Shown one piece after another: positions 12,719-24,596 of a stretch of 64,000 bases of DNA. Source of the stretch: Clavulina sp. PMI_390 (taxonomy: Eukaryota; Basidiomycota; Agaricomycetes; Cantharellales; Hydnaceae); NCBI GenBank assembly GCA_015039315.1, contig WIDE01000107.1, positions 47,014-111,013 on the forward strand, given 5' to 3'. The first letter of the stretch is position 1. Every line of letters starts with the position of its first letter. Made by a program: the position numbers and the translations under genes. The notes below the pieces were generated by a model. That model was not told the DNA's origin. It saw only the letters and a program-made list of their open reading frames with translations, and did not search any database.

Positions 12719-14205
12719 TTAGATGCTGTGGTCACAAAATTCGTATGAGTATCTGATCTATGAGAGAAACACGTGAGGAGAATCTACAAAACGAAAAGAG
12801 TCCACTGTAGGCTTGATAATTATTTCGGAGGTGCTCACTTTGAGAAGCGCGCCAGCAGCATATAGATCTGACTCCTCGTCTATAGTTAAGGGGCTATATG
12901 TGTCCCCAGGCAGTTGAGCATCAACGTCGCCACCCAAACCCACAGCGTGAGCCCAATCAATCTGGTCAGGGGGCCCGAGACTTGACGGCAACACTAGGTG
13001 CTTCAGCACACCACGGCGGTTTCGAACAAATCTCTTAATCACGGCAAGTTCAACCGCCCAGCGACCCACTGTGGGGTCCTCTGGCAAGTCTTGGATGACA
13101 AATTCGTGCAGATTGGGGAAAAGAATCGGCTCATATGTTCGACCGCGGCTGGCATTCAGAGGTAATATATAGTCATTGAGGTCCCTTCGAAAGGTGTTTC
13201 TTGGAGCAATGACTAGGGACTCCAGTGAGAAAGCTGAGCTTTGCGGCTATATTGGCGGGCATTAGTAGATATCCATCCCACGATCTGAGCTCAACATACC
13301 AACTCTGCCACAAGTATGCTAAAAATCGCTTGATCTATCTCTACTAGCTCAAGACGGCGGAGATTTGGCGCCTGTAATTGCGAGAAGAGAGACCCGGCAT
13401 GTTCATTGTCGAGCCCACTAACTCCATGCAAACGCAAGGAAAGCAAGGACGACCAAGCAAGAGAATTTTCCAGCGATTCGAAAGGACTCCGAATTTGCAT
13501 GGTCTCATGGGCAAAGATGGTGAGGTATAATGAAGGCACGCGCTGCTGAGCCAGCACTGTAGTCAGCGCCCGCAGATCGTGTGAGTCAAACACCCGCCAC
13601 CCAAGCTTGTTGATGCTACAGGAAGGGCGGCCCTCTGTCCGCAATGATACATTCGGGACGTATAAGGAGTTTAGGAGTGGAAGAATGGCGAGTTTGATGC
13701 ATATAGTATTGGCAGGGTCATCAAGGCGAGTGCTTCGGACAACAAGGGTAGTGAGCATGGGGAAGGCCACTGCATCATGCCCAGAGAGAAGCTGCTGGAC
13801 AGTGATGAAATCTGTAGAGCGAACGATGTCCAATTTCAACGATCGAAGCCGATGGATGAAAGGCGTCAACGCTTGCACCGCCTTTATGAGCGCATCAGAT
13901 TCCCTCCGTTTATTTCTATGCTGGCTACGTGAGTCAGTAAGATGGCCATCTAGCAGCCGCGTACCAGATTTAGACGTCCAGATGCCAATATCTAGGTCTG
14001 ACCAATTCAGCCAATCAGGAGAAACGAATAGCTTCGTTATACCAAAGGTCACTGAGCGCCACACGGTAGAAACGTGGGAGAGATTTAGAATCTGCTTGAT
14101 ATCTTCAGGTGATTCTACGACGAGTTGGAATATGTATTCGATAAGCTCTAGTGGCAATATGCTGATGCTACGCCCATCAGCAGGTCGGACGAGCTTGCTG
14201 TCCAT
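12719..14205 (-). CDS. F-box protein, subgroup 3 copy b
   Basis: Paralogue of the previous gene, 450 aa. Exons 14205-13300, 13246-12839, 12757-12719; introns phase 0 (53 and 81 nt). F-box at about residues 14-58 (SILPLELIEYIFQLV ... NLSHVSTVWRSVTF), then LFVSPDWLNW. Exon 2 starts PQSSAFSLESLVIAPRN. The final exon has only 13 codons (IRYSYEFCDHSI), a shortened tail that keeps the IxYx...DH pattern. An upstream in-frame ATG at 14295 would add 30 residues; 14205 gives an N-terminus like the sister gene. The border of the last intron is the least certain part. Confidence 0.82.
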
Positions 14206-14522
14206 AGTTAGGGTCAATAGATGTACACATATATCAACTGCTTGCCTTTTTGGGGAATATCTTGTGATCATGTGGCAGGATCTTGTAACGCTCATTGTCG
14301 TTATTTTTGCACATTTCGACCATGTTATTTGGAAACGGTTTCAGGGATATCCAACTTTTGAGGCTGGAACAGTCGGAGATACTGATACATAAAAGCCTGG
14401 GAACAGTCCATCGGAAGAGTCCCTGTATCTAAAGACCTCAGGAGGAATATTCTAGAACTATGGGGAGTAGCAGTGGAGCAATAGTGGCTAATTTGATATC
14501 TTTGTAGTGTAGTTGGTACTGA
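14206..14522. other. Intergenic between two minus-strand F-box genes
   Basis: About 317 nt. Includes a possible N-terminal extension of the downstream gene (to 14295). No other feature seen. Confidence 0.4.
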
Positions 14523-16356
14523 TCATGGACTAAAGTAGAACGGCTGAGGAAGATCATACCCATGATGGTCAAGGATATACAAGTATTCAATCTGATTCAT
14601 GTGTGACAAGCAAAGCGGAATTGTTAGTGATGAGCGAGATCCCAATAGACGGAGGACCAATAGCACACATGACAAGCGAACATACCTTGGAAAGTCCAGA
14701 AGCTTCTTGTAGGGAAAGCTCCTCTTCCAGAGTCAGCGACTTGACATCTGGTGGTTCGGCTTCTTCACTTTCATCATCTCCCCCATCCTCGCCACTTCCA
14801 TCATTCTCCTTGGTTTGCTTAGCCTTACCTTTGTTCTCATCCACCAGTCCAGCAGAAGCATCTGAGATGTCTGACAATTTTGGAGCGAGGGTAGCTGGAA
14901 GTACCAGGCTTTTTAGGACCCCTTTTCGAGGGGCGACACAAGGAATGAGTGCATCGACAGCAGCTTCTGCCAGCGCTGGGTCTGTATATTGCAAATCTTG
15001 GAATATAAGTTGTTCCAAATTCGGGAATGGTAAGTCTCTGCCCGCATCAGAGTCCGGAATCTGAGGGCTAAGTGCAGAGAAAAAGCGCCGTAGCGATATC
15101 TGATCAAAGCCTGCAATCAACAGGGATCTGACGTTTGACGAGGCCACTTTTGGCTTGATTGAATGGCATGGTAAACATAATGCAATTACAATAATGAAAA
15201 TTCTAGGGCTTACCATGTCGGTTACCAGAATGTCAAACACTTCCCAGCTCATTTCGAACAGTTCCAGGGAGCGAAGTTGTGGAGCGCGGAACTGCACAAT
15301 TAGTGTATTGAACCATTGCTCATCTAGCCCGCAGAACCCATGTAGGCGGAGCGAGGTAAGGTGTGCGAACGGCGGGTCTCTTGGTGGGTACAAAGTGAGA
15401 GGGTTATCAAAACCATGTCGCGGGTGAGCGTAAAGCGTTAAATGGAAGGCGTTTTGTTGAAGCTCAAGGACGTCAAATAGACGGCCCAGATCCGATTGAG
15501 TATGCACTCGCCACCCCAGGCTCTGGAACCAGGTGACACTGCCACTTGGTGCACATGTCAGTTGAAGCTCAGAGCAATGGAGGCTCCGCAATCGCGGCAT
15601 CAGGATAGGGTCGAAACCAGCACTCCAATCATATGCCCCAGAGATGTTGATAGCCTCTACGCATGGCATTGGAGATCGAAACATCAACTCGAACGCCAGA
15701 GCTTCTTGGGAGGTCGAGTCTCCACGGGGGCCGAGTTGAAGCCCCAGCGTTCGAAGTCGGTTCATGAATGGTGTAATTGCTTCGAATACAGCCTCTACGG
15801 GGAGTGATATCTCCTTTCCTGGTTCATAGGCAGCAAGACGTGCCTCCAGCGTTCGTTCTCCAGCTCTGGCCAGCCAGTCGTGTCTGGTAGTGCTTGGCCA
15901 ATGCAGCCAGTCGGGAGAGGTGAAGAGGTTTGAGATGTCAAATACAGCTTGCCTCCATTTGCGACAAACGTGGGATAAAGTGAGGATCTGGCGAGTGTGG
16001 CGGGGGGAGTCGACAGCAAATTCTGCAACCTGCTGAATGATTTCGTGCGGCATGGAGCCGACGGGAGACAAACACGAAAGTAATGAACCTTTCACCACAT
16101 TGAACTGGTGATAGATATGCTCCAATTCTTTTTGGAGAGTCTTCCACTCTTCAAGTCGACTCATAATATGGGAGATTTGAGAGATCTGAGTCTGAAGAGC
16201 GACCGTCGCGTTTGGTCGATCGGCAGGTGGAAAGGTCGCCACGTGTTGCAAACGCTGGAACGAAGGCTTATGCAAGAGAGACGTAAGCGCTGCATTTAGA
16301 TTATTGTGGGCCTTTAGCACCCCATCCCCGTGTTCCTCGATGTCAAAGGAAGACAT
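14523..16356 (-). CDS. F-box protein with N-terminal helical region
   Basis: Putative SCF adaptor of 559 aa. Exons 16356-15214, 15153-14686, 14591-14523. A leading helical segment (about residues 55-90) precedes the F-box at about 101-145 (SMPHEIIQQVAEFAVDSPRH ... TLSHVCRKWRQAVF), then LFTSPDWLHW. A strongly acidic stretch (GSGEDGGDDESEEAEPPD) lies near the C-terminus. The last exon gives IEYLYILDHHGYDLPQP, the full form of the shared tail. The first intron is 60 nt, divisible by three and free of stops, so retention would insert 20 residues. An alternative ATG at 16407 adds 17 residues. Confidence 0.85.
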
Positions 16357-16557
16357 GGCCGAATGTTGTGCGAAATTCAAGCGCCGAGCCCTGAAGATCA
16401 ATCCCACGGTTGAGGCTCACTTCATTTGAACACAGTAATGCTTCGGACTCAGCCACCAATACCATGCATGGTTTGGGTGTATCAACAGGCAGGCAAAAAG
16501 GACTCTATTCTGTGTGTAATATTCTACCCACAGTTCTCATTCCCCTGCAATCCCCAA

Positions 16558-18491
16558 TTATATTGTGAATTTCTGTAATATGACGGGTTGAGATAACACG
16601 GGAGTGAGGATCGTATCAAGAGGTGCGCACCTCTCCTTGCTTCGTCCGTATTCGTTCACCCAATAAATTTTCTGCTTCATGTCTCCAATCTTTGCGAAGG
16701 ATTGCATGAAGACGTTCCGCGACTTCCACAAGCGACCTACCAGGCGGTAGGTACCTAAAAAAGGGGACCAGACAATTATGACCTACTCTGACCCCGGAGT
16801 CGAACGGAGTGGCGGGAGCAGAGCGAGCGAACTCACCGCCCTATGGGCTGCTTCATAGCCTGTGAGAGTGCCTTAACGAATCCCGCCTCGTCATTCTTGT
16901 GCACATTGTAAACGTATGGAGGATCAAGATCGCGAAGTCCGTTGTGCTGTGTGTTCCAATATGCTCGATCGTGCGGCCTACTAGTGTCCCACTAGACAAC
17001 GTAGGCGGTTAGCTCACATGCATTCGATTGCACTCTCATCACGATAGGGAGGCAAACGGGACCAGCGGTGAGGTGGTAGATTTCGCTCATGGCTCACCTC
17101 GACGATAGGGTTGATGAATGGTACCCCAAGGCATAGCGCTTGATATGGAGTAGGTGATATCCACGGCCGCCCCACACCCAGCAGCACTCGACTTTTCGCA
17201 ACCTCATGCATAAATACGGGACGTTCCAGAATCCCCAGATTCGTCATTACCTCCTCCCCTCCATATTCACTGAGCTGAGGGAGTTCCAGGTGTTCGTCTG
17301 TGCCTCCACAGCGCTGGGGATCAGATGCATTGATGGCTCCAATCGTGAAGTGTATTCCAAGCTCGTGCGCGGCGCGCTCGTAGAACGAGGGCGGCCAAGC
17401 GCGCAGATGCTGTGGGGCAAGGTACGAGACACATTTCGTCATCGCATAAACGCCCCCACGCGGACGCTCGGCATGCGGGATGATGGCCTGGGAGTTACAT
17501 GAAGGTTCGACGCTATATCCAACGTAGGTATTAACATTTTCGGTATTGTCCTTGGTCGCATAGTTCTCGGGAGCGATTGTCCAATGATGGCCGAGAGGGT
17601 GAACTGGAATCTGCCAGAAACAAAAGGAGAAGATCTTCCAGATTGGAACACCGAGGGGATTCTGAGGGGATTTAACACAGCGCTCGGTATCGTGCCAGCA
17701 CTCCATAATGTGATCCGAAGAGATGATGACCGAGATAACATTCGTGGAGAGGCTGCGGTAAAATTCTGCCAACTCATCCAGGTCCTCCACGTATAGGAAT
17801 GTGTAGTTGAGAAGACGAAGAGACTCGAGCTGTTGAGCGCCTGAGATCAGCTGCATCGCGAGAAGGGAAACGAGGAATATTTACAATCGATGTCGCCCTG
17901 AAAATAAAGATGCAAAATTAGCCATGAACCGTTTAGGCATGTCGGCTAACACGGACCAGATACTTTCACCACCATGCGCTCCTAAATCGTTACTGTACCA
18001 TGTCTAAACCAATGGAGGTGAGAGGTGAGCTCATAAAGATGAGCGTCAGGATCTTACTTGGAAATAATGCACAGCTAGTATGACAACTAGAAGTTGAAGG
18101 TGAGGAGCCTCAGTCNNNNNNNNNNNNNNNNNNNNNNNNNNNNNNNNNNNNNNNNNNNNNNNNNNNNNNNNNNNNNNNNNNNNNNNNNNNNNNNNNNNNN
18201 NNNNNNNNNNNNNNNNNNNNNNNNNNNNNNNNNNNNNNNNNNNNNNNNNNNNNNNNNNNNNNNNNNNNNNNNNNNNNNNNNNNNNNNNNNNNNNNNNNNN
18301 NNNNNNNNNNNNNNNNNNNNNNNNNNNNNNNNNNNNNNNNNNNNNNNNNNNNNNNNNNNNNNNNNNNNNNNNNNNNNNNNNNNNNNNNNNNNNNNNNNNN
18401 NNNNNNNNNNNNNNNNNNNNNNNNNNNNNNNNNNNNNNNNCCAAGTACAGGGAGGGTTTGACGGAACTCACTTTACGGCAAGCGACAGCAT
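16558..18491 (-). CDS. GT18 glycosyltransferase (MGAT5-like), copy 1, gap-interrupted
   Basis: Family 18 glycosyltransferase related to alpha-1,6-mannosylglycoprotein 6-beta-N-acetylglucosaminyltransferase, which branches N-glycans in the Golgi lumen. Exons on the minus strand: 18491-18472 (20 nt, ATG), exon 2 hidden in the N run 18116-18440, 18086-18058, 18003-17957, 17897-17885 (13 nt), 17829-17098, 16991-16837, 16754-16631, 16572-16558. Readable protein includes VVILAVHYFQ, GGESIWATS, GRPWISPTPYQALCLGVPF and RTKQGE, ending KFTI. Everything outside the gap is open and matches the two other copies, so there is no sign of decay. The missing exon should encode the membrane anchor and stem and be near 350 nt. 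Confidence 0.82.
18116..18440. other. Assembly gap (run of N)
   Basis: 325 N bases. By comparison with copies 2 and 3, exon 2 of the GT18 gene (about 350 nt) plus parts of two introns should sit here, so the true gap may be longer than 325 nt. Confidence 0.98.
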
Positions 18492-20143
18492 TGCAACCAG
18501 AAGTGGTGGACCAAGTAGGCCAGATACGGGAGTAGGTGCCGCAATATATGGAGCAGATAACGGGATAGCTGGGAGCCGCGTTAAGAGACGCTATCTAAAG
18601 GGATTAATGAGCGCGATTCAAACTCTCAGCCTCATCAACCTTCCCAGTCGCGGAAAGGGAGGGAGGTGGTTGGGTCAGAACGTAAACCGAGCTTGCTCAG
18701 GGCAAACGAGACGCGCGCTACGCAGGTGGTGCATTTACACGGCCATCAGATATGCAATAGTCGCAATAATCAGGCAGTTCATATCGCAAATCTGAATAGC
18801 TTTCGCTCATCCATTTGCGTACAAGACCTAGCCAACACCGACGGAGGCAAGGCAAAACATGCTCTAGAGGACTAGTTATAATGGCGAGCCACAGTAGAAG
18901 GCGTCCTACGATGAACTGATGAAGAAGGCAGAGCCGTAGGAATTTGGCACGAGGGGCTAAACACTGGGGCGTCTAAAGCCATTCAGTAGCCAGAATTCCC
19001 ACCCCTGCACATGTCACGCCAATCCGTCACAATTGACTGGAAAGACTGTCCAGCCTCCTCAGCACTGTCTGACATTAACAATGATGTACCGAACGTTGTA
19101 GAGTAGTAATAAATATATTTTAGTAGATGGCCCTCCCTTTTTACTGCAGTGAAAATAGATTGTCGGAAAATAAAGTCATTAAAAAGCGTTTGGAGTGGCG
19201 GTTCTACAACCAGAGGTCAGTGAATTCTCAATAGTTTGGGGGTTTTAGTGATGAAAATGTTATATTATAGCTATTCGAGTCGCTTCTATTATTGTCGATC
19301 ACTGAGAACGGTACCAGTAGAGATGCCTGGCGACGCTTGCTCGCTCAAAATTGGGAGTTGTTGAGAAAGGGATTGTATCATTTTTTGAGGCTGAGACATG
19401 AGTATAGGACCGATTGGGCCACTTCGGCGCTCGCATATGCCATTTAACTGGTCAAATATGCTTGATCTATGGCATTCTTACTCGAATCTGGGGTTTGGGG
19501 CAAATGTGACACAAGTTAGTCACGGAACCCATATGGGCTGTCACGCACCATAACTGACAGCATCCTACTACTGAATAAAATGGAAAGAAAAGCGTAATAT
19601 AAAGTTAGTAATGAGTAGTGCGAAATGGAAAGACAGATAGTGAAGAAGTGGTCTCTAGCCTACACACTGAGCTGTGGAGGAACGAACATATTTGCCAGGT
19701 GTGTTTATGTGTCAATGGCTTAGTTTCACGAGGATTCCTCTTTACATTCTTTCTGAAATGATCGTATCATGTACACTATCTACTCCAAATATCTCTACGA
19801 GGGTAGCAAGTATTCAAGAAAACGAACAGGTAGTTTTGTATTGATTCTGCTGACCAAGCCTGTCAAAACTATCCGTGGGAACAGATTTTACTGAATGGAT
19901 GTAGGCGCCCCATAAACACTGCATGCGAAGCGTGGGAACCGCCGGGTTCAATAAGATATGTCGTGTCCCTGTCAGAGAATCTTAACATAATGGACAGCGA
20001 TCCCCGAGCCTCGAGGATCAAGCAAGCAATTTTATGCAGCTGCAGCTTTTGGTAATGGCCAAGACAATTCCAATTCCTGATCTCATTGTATTGGACTTCG
20101 TCTCTCAAAAAAACCACACCTCAGAGACATGGGTGACTTGACA
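18492..20143. other. Intergenic, diverged repeat, no gene recognised
   Basis: 1.65 kb between GT18 copies 1 and 2. Near 18746-18830 is a stretch similar to 30186-30290 (shared core AATCAGGCAG ... TTCATATC). GTCAC-containing words cluster near 19506-19545. No open frame with a domain was recognised. Confidence 0.5.
18746..18830 (+). repeat. Diverged dispersed repeat, copy 1
   Basis: Resembles 30186-30290: both share GCAATAGT, GCAATAATCAGGCAG or GCAGTAATCAGGCAG, AGTTCATATC, and CATCCATT in the same order. Could be a remnant of a duplicated flank or a mobile-element fragment. Confidence 0.4.
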
Positions 20144-22253
20144 TCATAGAGTAAATTTCTACAGAAAAGAGGATGAGAAGGTCATTAATGCTGATATGAA
20201 ATATGCGCAGTTGAGCGGATAGCGGAGCGAACACAAGAGCTTACCTCTCCCTGCTTTGTCCGTATCCGTTCACCCAACAAATCCTCTGCCTCGCGCTTCC
20301 AGTCTCTCCGAAGAACCTCCTGGAGGCGGTCTGCAACCTCAACAAGTGACTTTCCGGGGGGTATGTACCTAGGAAATGTATGGCGGACCACGGATGATGA
20401 GCACAAACAGGCGCCAAGAGTGGGGATACCCAAAGCAGAAACTCACCGCCCTATGGGGTGCTCCATAGCTTGCGAGAGCGCACGAAGGAATCCTTCCTCG
20501 TCGTCTTTGTGTACATTGTAGACATACGGAGGCTCGAGGTCGCGGAGCCCGTTATGCTGCGTATTCCAGGATCGGCGATCATTGGGCTTACTGTAGTCCC
20601 ACTGCATCATAGGAATCGTCAGTTATCAAACATAACACTCAATCAACATCAAGGCGAGTTCCCAGCAGCAAAAATAGCAGATCAAATGAGGAATAGCGCA
20701 AAAACTCACCTCAAGAACAGGGTTGATGAATGGGACACCAAGACAAAGTCCCTGATACGGTGTAGGCGATATCCAAGGCCGACCCACTCCCAGCAACACC
20801 TGACTTTCAGCGACCTTCTTCATGAAGACAGGCCGGGGAAGTGTCCCCAAGTTCGTCATAGCTTCTTCCCCTCCGAACTCGCTCAGCTGGGGATACACCA
20901 GCTTGTCCTCCACGCCACCGCATTGTTGTACAGCTAAAGGTGCCGTAGAATTAATAGACCCGATAGTGAAGTGCACGCCTAATGATTGAGCAGCGTGTGC
21001 GTAGAATGAGGGAGGCCATGCACGTAATGGTTGTGGGGCGAGGTACGCTACGCATTTCGTCATTGCGTAGACGGCCTTCGGTATACGTTCGGAAGCTGGG
21101 ATGATAGGCTGTTCATCGCACGAGGGCTCAATGCTATACCCTATATATGTGTTGCCGTGCGTCTTTGGGTCTTGGCCGGAATGTTCTGCGTAATTTTCGG
21201 GAGAGAGCGTCCACAGACGTCCGAGAGGGTGGGCCGGGTGCGTCCAGAAGTGGAAGGTGAACATCTTCCATATAGGCACACCGTGCGGGTTGTGCGAGGA
21301 CTTGACGCAGGATTCAGGGTGAGCCCAGCAGTCGTTGATATTGTCCTCGTGCATGATGATACCAACGACGCTTTTGGAGAGAAGTTGGTAGAATTCTTGC
21401 AACTCTCCAAAGTCGTCGACATAGAGGAAGGTGTATTTTAGTAGTCGGAGGGACTCGATCTAGGGTAGAGGCGGGAAGAGAAGGACGTAAGGATATTGGG
21501 GCTATGCTGTCATGGATGAACACGGACCATAGAAGTTGCCCTACGGATAGATATGAGGGTCAGGAACGAGGTAGAGGGTATGGTGAACACAGATACCTAC
21601 CATATAGTTTCACCGCCATTGCTTGCTTTCACTTCGCGATTATACCATGGCTAAACTCACAGGTAAATCAAGAGGTCCCTGGTGAGGCGAGTATTTACGT
21701 ACGTACCTGGAAATAGTGAGCATTAAGGATCACAACTATGGAGGATAAGCAGACAGGAGTTCTGTCAACACTGGCTCGCAAAGGACCGATGGCTAGCATG
21801 AAATCAGGCCTCCAACTCACCTTGATCCTGGTTTGGTGCACATGTATTCGTCAGCACGCAGTTGCATAAAGCCTTGAACTGATGGTGGTTCTCCAAGCCC
21901 CAAATAGGATCGGGATCAGTCGGAGGGGTCAGCAGTTGCCTCTGTAGACTAGTGATAGGGTAGGTTTTGGGATCGCATGATTCAGGTTGGAGAGCGTGGT
22001 TGGGTAAGCGCACGACGGCCTCCGTTTCGGGAAGAGCGGGATCATGAGGGATAGATGATGGGGATGTGATGCTACCATGGCTTGAGTCGTCGTTGGCGTG
22101 GAGAGTGAAAGTAACGATAATTAGGACGATGACAATAATGATGCCTTTACGACCGGAAAGACGAAAGAGACTAGGTGGCTGTTAGTGCGAGCTATCTCGA
22201 GGGAAAGACGGCAGAGAGTGCCGAGAAGCTTACTGAGAGATAAAATTAAGCAT
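20144..22253 (-). CDS. GT18 glycosyltransferase (MGAT5-like), copy 2
   Basis: Complete model of 501 aa in nine exons: 22253-22234, 22170-21821, 21735-21707, 21650-21601, 21540-21528 (13 nt), 21459-20710, 20601-20447, 20368-20245, 20158-20144. A short cytoplasmic tail is followed by one hydrophobic segment (about residues 16-32, GIIIVIVLIIVTFTL), so a type II Golgi membrane protein is expected. Then come VVILNAHYFQ, GETIWATSMIES, a Cys-bearing stem, and GRPWISPTPYQGLCLGVPF, which corresponds to the family's acceptor/donor-site loop. The last exon encodes only KFTL. Acts by family knowledge on N-glycans with UDP-GlcNAc; the substrate in this fungus is unknown. It is shorter than animal MGAT5 (about 740 aa). 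Confidence 0.86.
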
Positions 22254-22692
22254 CGCTACAGAAGCAAAACCGACGGAATGACGTGGAGGGAGAGCAGCTG
22301 GCAGGAAAGCAGAATAACAGGGCTTCCGGAAAGAGAGAGGAGCTGTGTGCCTGGATGAGGTGATAGCAGTCGTCTGAGGCACTCTCACAAGTGAGGGTTG
22401 CTTAGCAGTGAGGCTGGGGATATACTGCTGGCAGCGAACAAGCTACCAGTGGCCAGCGAGCGAAAGCGTTTGAAAGAAGCCTGGCAGACGGGGATTGTCA
22501 AAAGGCGAAAACATTTGAGATAACAAGTATGCATGCAATTCATTTGCCAAAAGTGAATTGGGATATATATCCTGGGCGTTAGTGGTGAGGAGTTTATTCG
22601 GGACCGCCAAGGCACAGCAGATTCGGCGACAACAAGGCACGCAGTTCTCAACAAGCACTGCCAAGCAGGATCCCAATCGAGACGAGCCTACA
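22254..22692. other. Divergent promoter region GT18 copy 2 / F-box array
   Basis: 439 nt between a minus-strand GT18 start and a plus-strand F-box start. TATATAT at 22564-22570 lies about 125 nt before the F-box ATG. A stretch near 22618-22645 (GATTCGGCGACAACAA) is similar to the leader of the F-box gene at 26420 (GATTCGGCCACAACAA). Confidence 0.45.
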
Positions 22693-24232
22693 ATGTTGTT
22701 ACCTGAATCCCAGTCGTTATTGGACGGGTTCATATCGTGCCATGCAGATGTCGTATCCAGGTTCAAACAGGTCTCTACTCCCAATCCTGTTGTGCAGATT
22801 CCGCCCTCTCTAGTCATTGCTGCCCTAACCGCTGTCGACGACCTCGTCAGTATCCTGGCTCAAATGCGTGCATGCCTGTCTCAGACGCTTAATCGCGCTA
22901 CTCTTAGAGGCACCTCTTTTGGTGCGCTCTCTCTTGAGCTTATGCAACAGATCATCGACTCCGCAGTCAAGTCTCCTCACGATCGGGCAAACATTATCAA
23001 GCTGTCCCATGTATCCCAATATTTCCGTTCTGCAGTTCTTGGAATGTCCCACCTCTTCGTCAGCGCTAATTATGCTTGGCCAACTGCCATAATTGACACG
23101 TGGTGCTCGCGAGCTGGTTCCCGTCCATTGACGATCGCCGTCCCAGTGTCTGTTTCAGAAACAAGCGTAGATGTGACGGCAGAAGCTTCAATCCGTCTAT
23201 CTCGGGCTTCTGTAATACACCTGCATGTTTTGACCTCGAGGAACGATCGAGATATACCCCTCAAATCCCTCGTCACTCAACTGTTACCAATGGTTCACAC
23301 GTTGAGCCTTACTAGTGAAGACATGAATCCTCACTCTCCTCACTTCAATGATCTCTCTTCATCCAGCTTCCCATCTCTTCGCTCACTCTACATCCCCAAC
23401 GCATCTTGCTCCGTGATCAACGGTCCTTTTACCCAGCTCCGCGACATCGGTGTCATGGTTTGTGATACTGAGACCTTGGAAAGATTCATTAAAGTAGTCA
23501 GCGGCGTTACATCTCTGGAGCATCTCACTCTATATGGAAGCTTTAGGTCCCACAGACCCTGCGCGAGCTATCCACAATCTGAGATCAAGACTCTCAACTC
23601 TCTCCGTTCACTCAGAATGATGGGTTATTCCATGAACAACATCAAGGCGGTCAATAGTATCATCCGATCCTTTATAGCACCAGGTCTACAGATTCTGGAG
23701 CTAGTCGAATGTGATTACACAATCCTTTCTTGCTTCGTAACCCTCCATGTATATGTATGTGGATTTGCCATATTTTCAGTCGACATCTCCATTAACCCAT
23801 GGTGTTCCAGTCTACTTTCGGCGACCATGTTACACATATCGTCATTTCACGGTTGTTTGGAGGGCCTGCTTCAGAGTTCCTCCGCCACTTGTACGATAAT
23901 GACGGAGGTATTCCTTTCCCGGAACTGCATTCCCTCGCTATTCAAGACGGCTCTCGGAAAGACATGCAAGAGCAAGATGCTCTCGAGACAGAATATTGGC
24001 CGAGCCTTTCAAAGTTGGTCGGAGCAAGGAGAAGGAAGCTTAACAAGCTTATGTTTTCTGTTCCTATCTCCGATGCATGCCGACAAAGTCTGCACCAATA
24101 CAATATTGAGGTCGGTCACTCATCTGATATTACTCTTGTGGTCTTGTTTCATGTCCTCATCTTACATGATTTGAAAAGGTCACGTCGAGCTTTGAGCTAG
24201 ACGACTATGGCCTCCCACCGAAGATGCTGTAG
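22693..24232 (+). CDS. F-box protein, subgroup 4 array member 1
   Basis: First of four same-strand tandem paralogues, 469 aa. Exons 22693-23748, 23811-24110, 24179-24232; introns phase 0. Starts MLLPESQSLLDGF like its neighbours' ML/HSPPxxxxLxxF. F-box at about residues 77-125 (FGALSLELMQQIIDSAVKSP ... KLSHVSQYFRSAVLGMSHLF). Exon 2 ends QYNIE and the 17-residue last exon reads VTSSFELDDYGLPPKML. Upstream ATGs (22558) were rejected because the paralogues all begin at the later Met. Putative SCF adaptor; the array suggests recent unequal crossing-over. Confidence 0.85.
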
Positions 24233-24596
24233 CCCGCTTTCCTCCGGCCTTCTTCCCGATGCTGATGGCTTCATTGGTTTCCATTTCATCAGCAGAACAG
24301 ATTTAGTCTTGCCGCTGCAATATAATTAGCTAAATTTCAATGTTACCACCTCATATTAGATGTCAACTACATTGCTCCAAAAGATAGCCTCTTGGTTGAA
24401 GTTGGTGATTGACGCGCGATTGCTGACGTTTGACAAGGCGATGACATTGTAATTATTTGACTCTATCAACTGAGGCAGCAAATGTACCAATTTGGACATA
24501 TCATCGGCCCAGGGATGACCCGACGCCAAGAGAAGCTTTTTCAATCCTTCTCACGCATGAACAAACCAAACCAGGCCAAACGACTCGGAAGCGGTC
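24233..24596. other. Intergenic within F-box array
   Basis: 364 nt separating array members 1 and 2. No gene or clear TATA box seen. Confidence 0.4.

Noticed and set aside
13607..14392. 261-codon plus-strand open frame
   Set aside because: It is the antisense of the F-box exon at 14205-13300; no domain and no splice logic of its own.
18094..18795. Open frame of 233 codons across the N run
   Set aside because: Its openness is produced by the N bases; the real content is the GT18 gene on the other strand.
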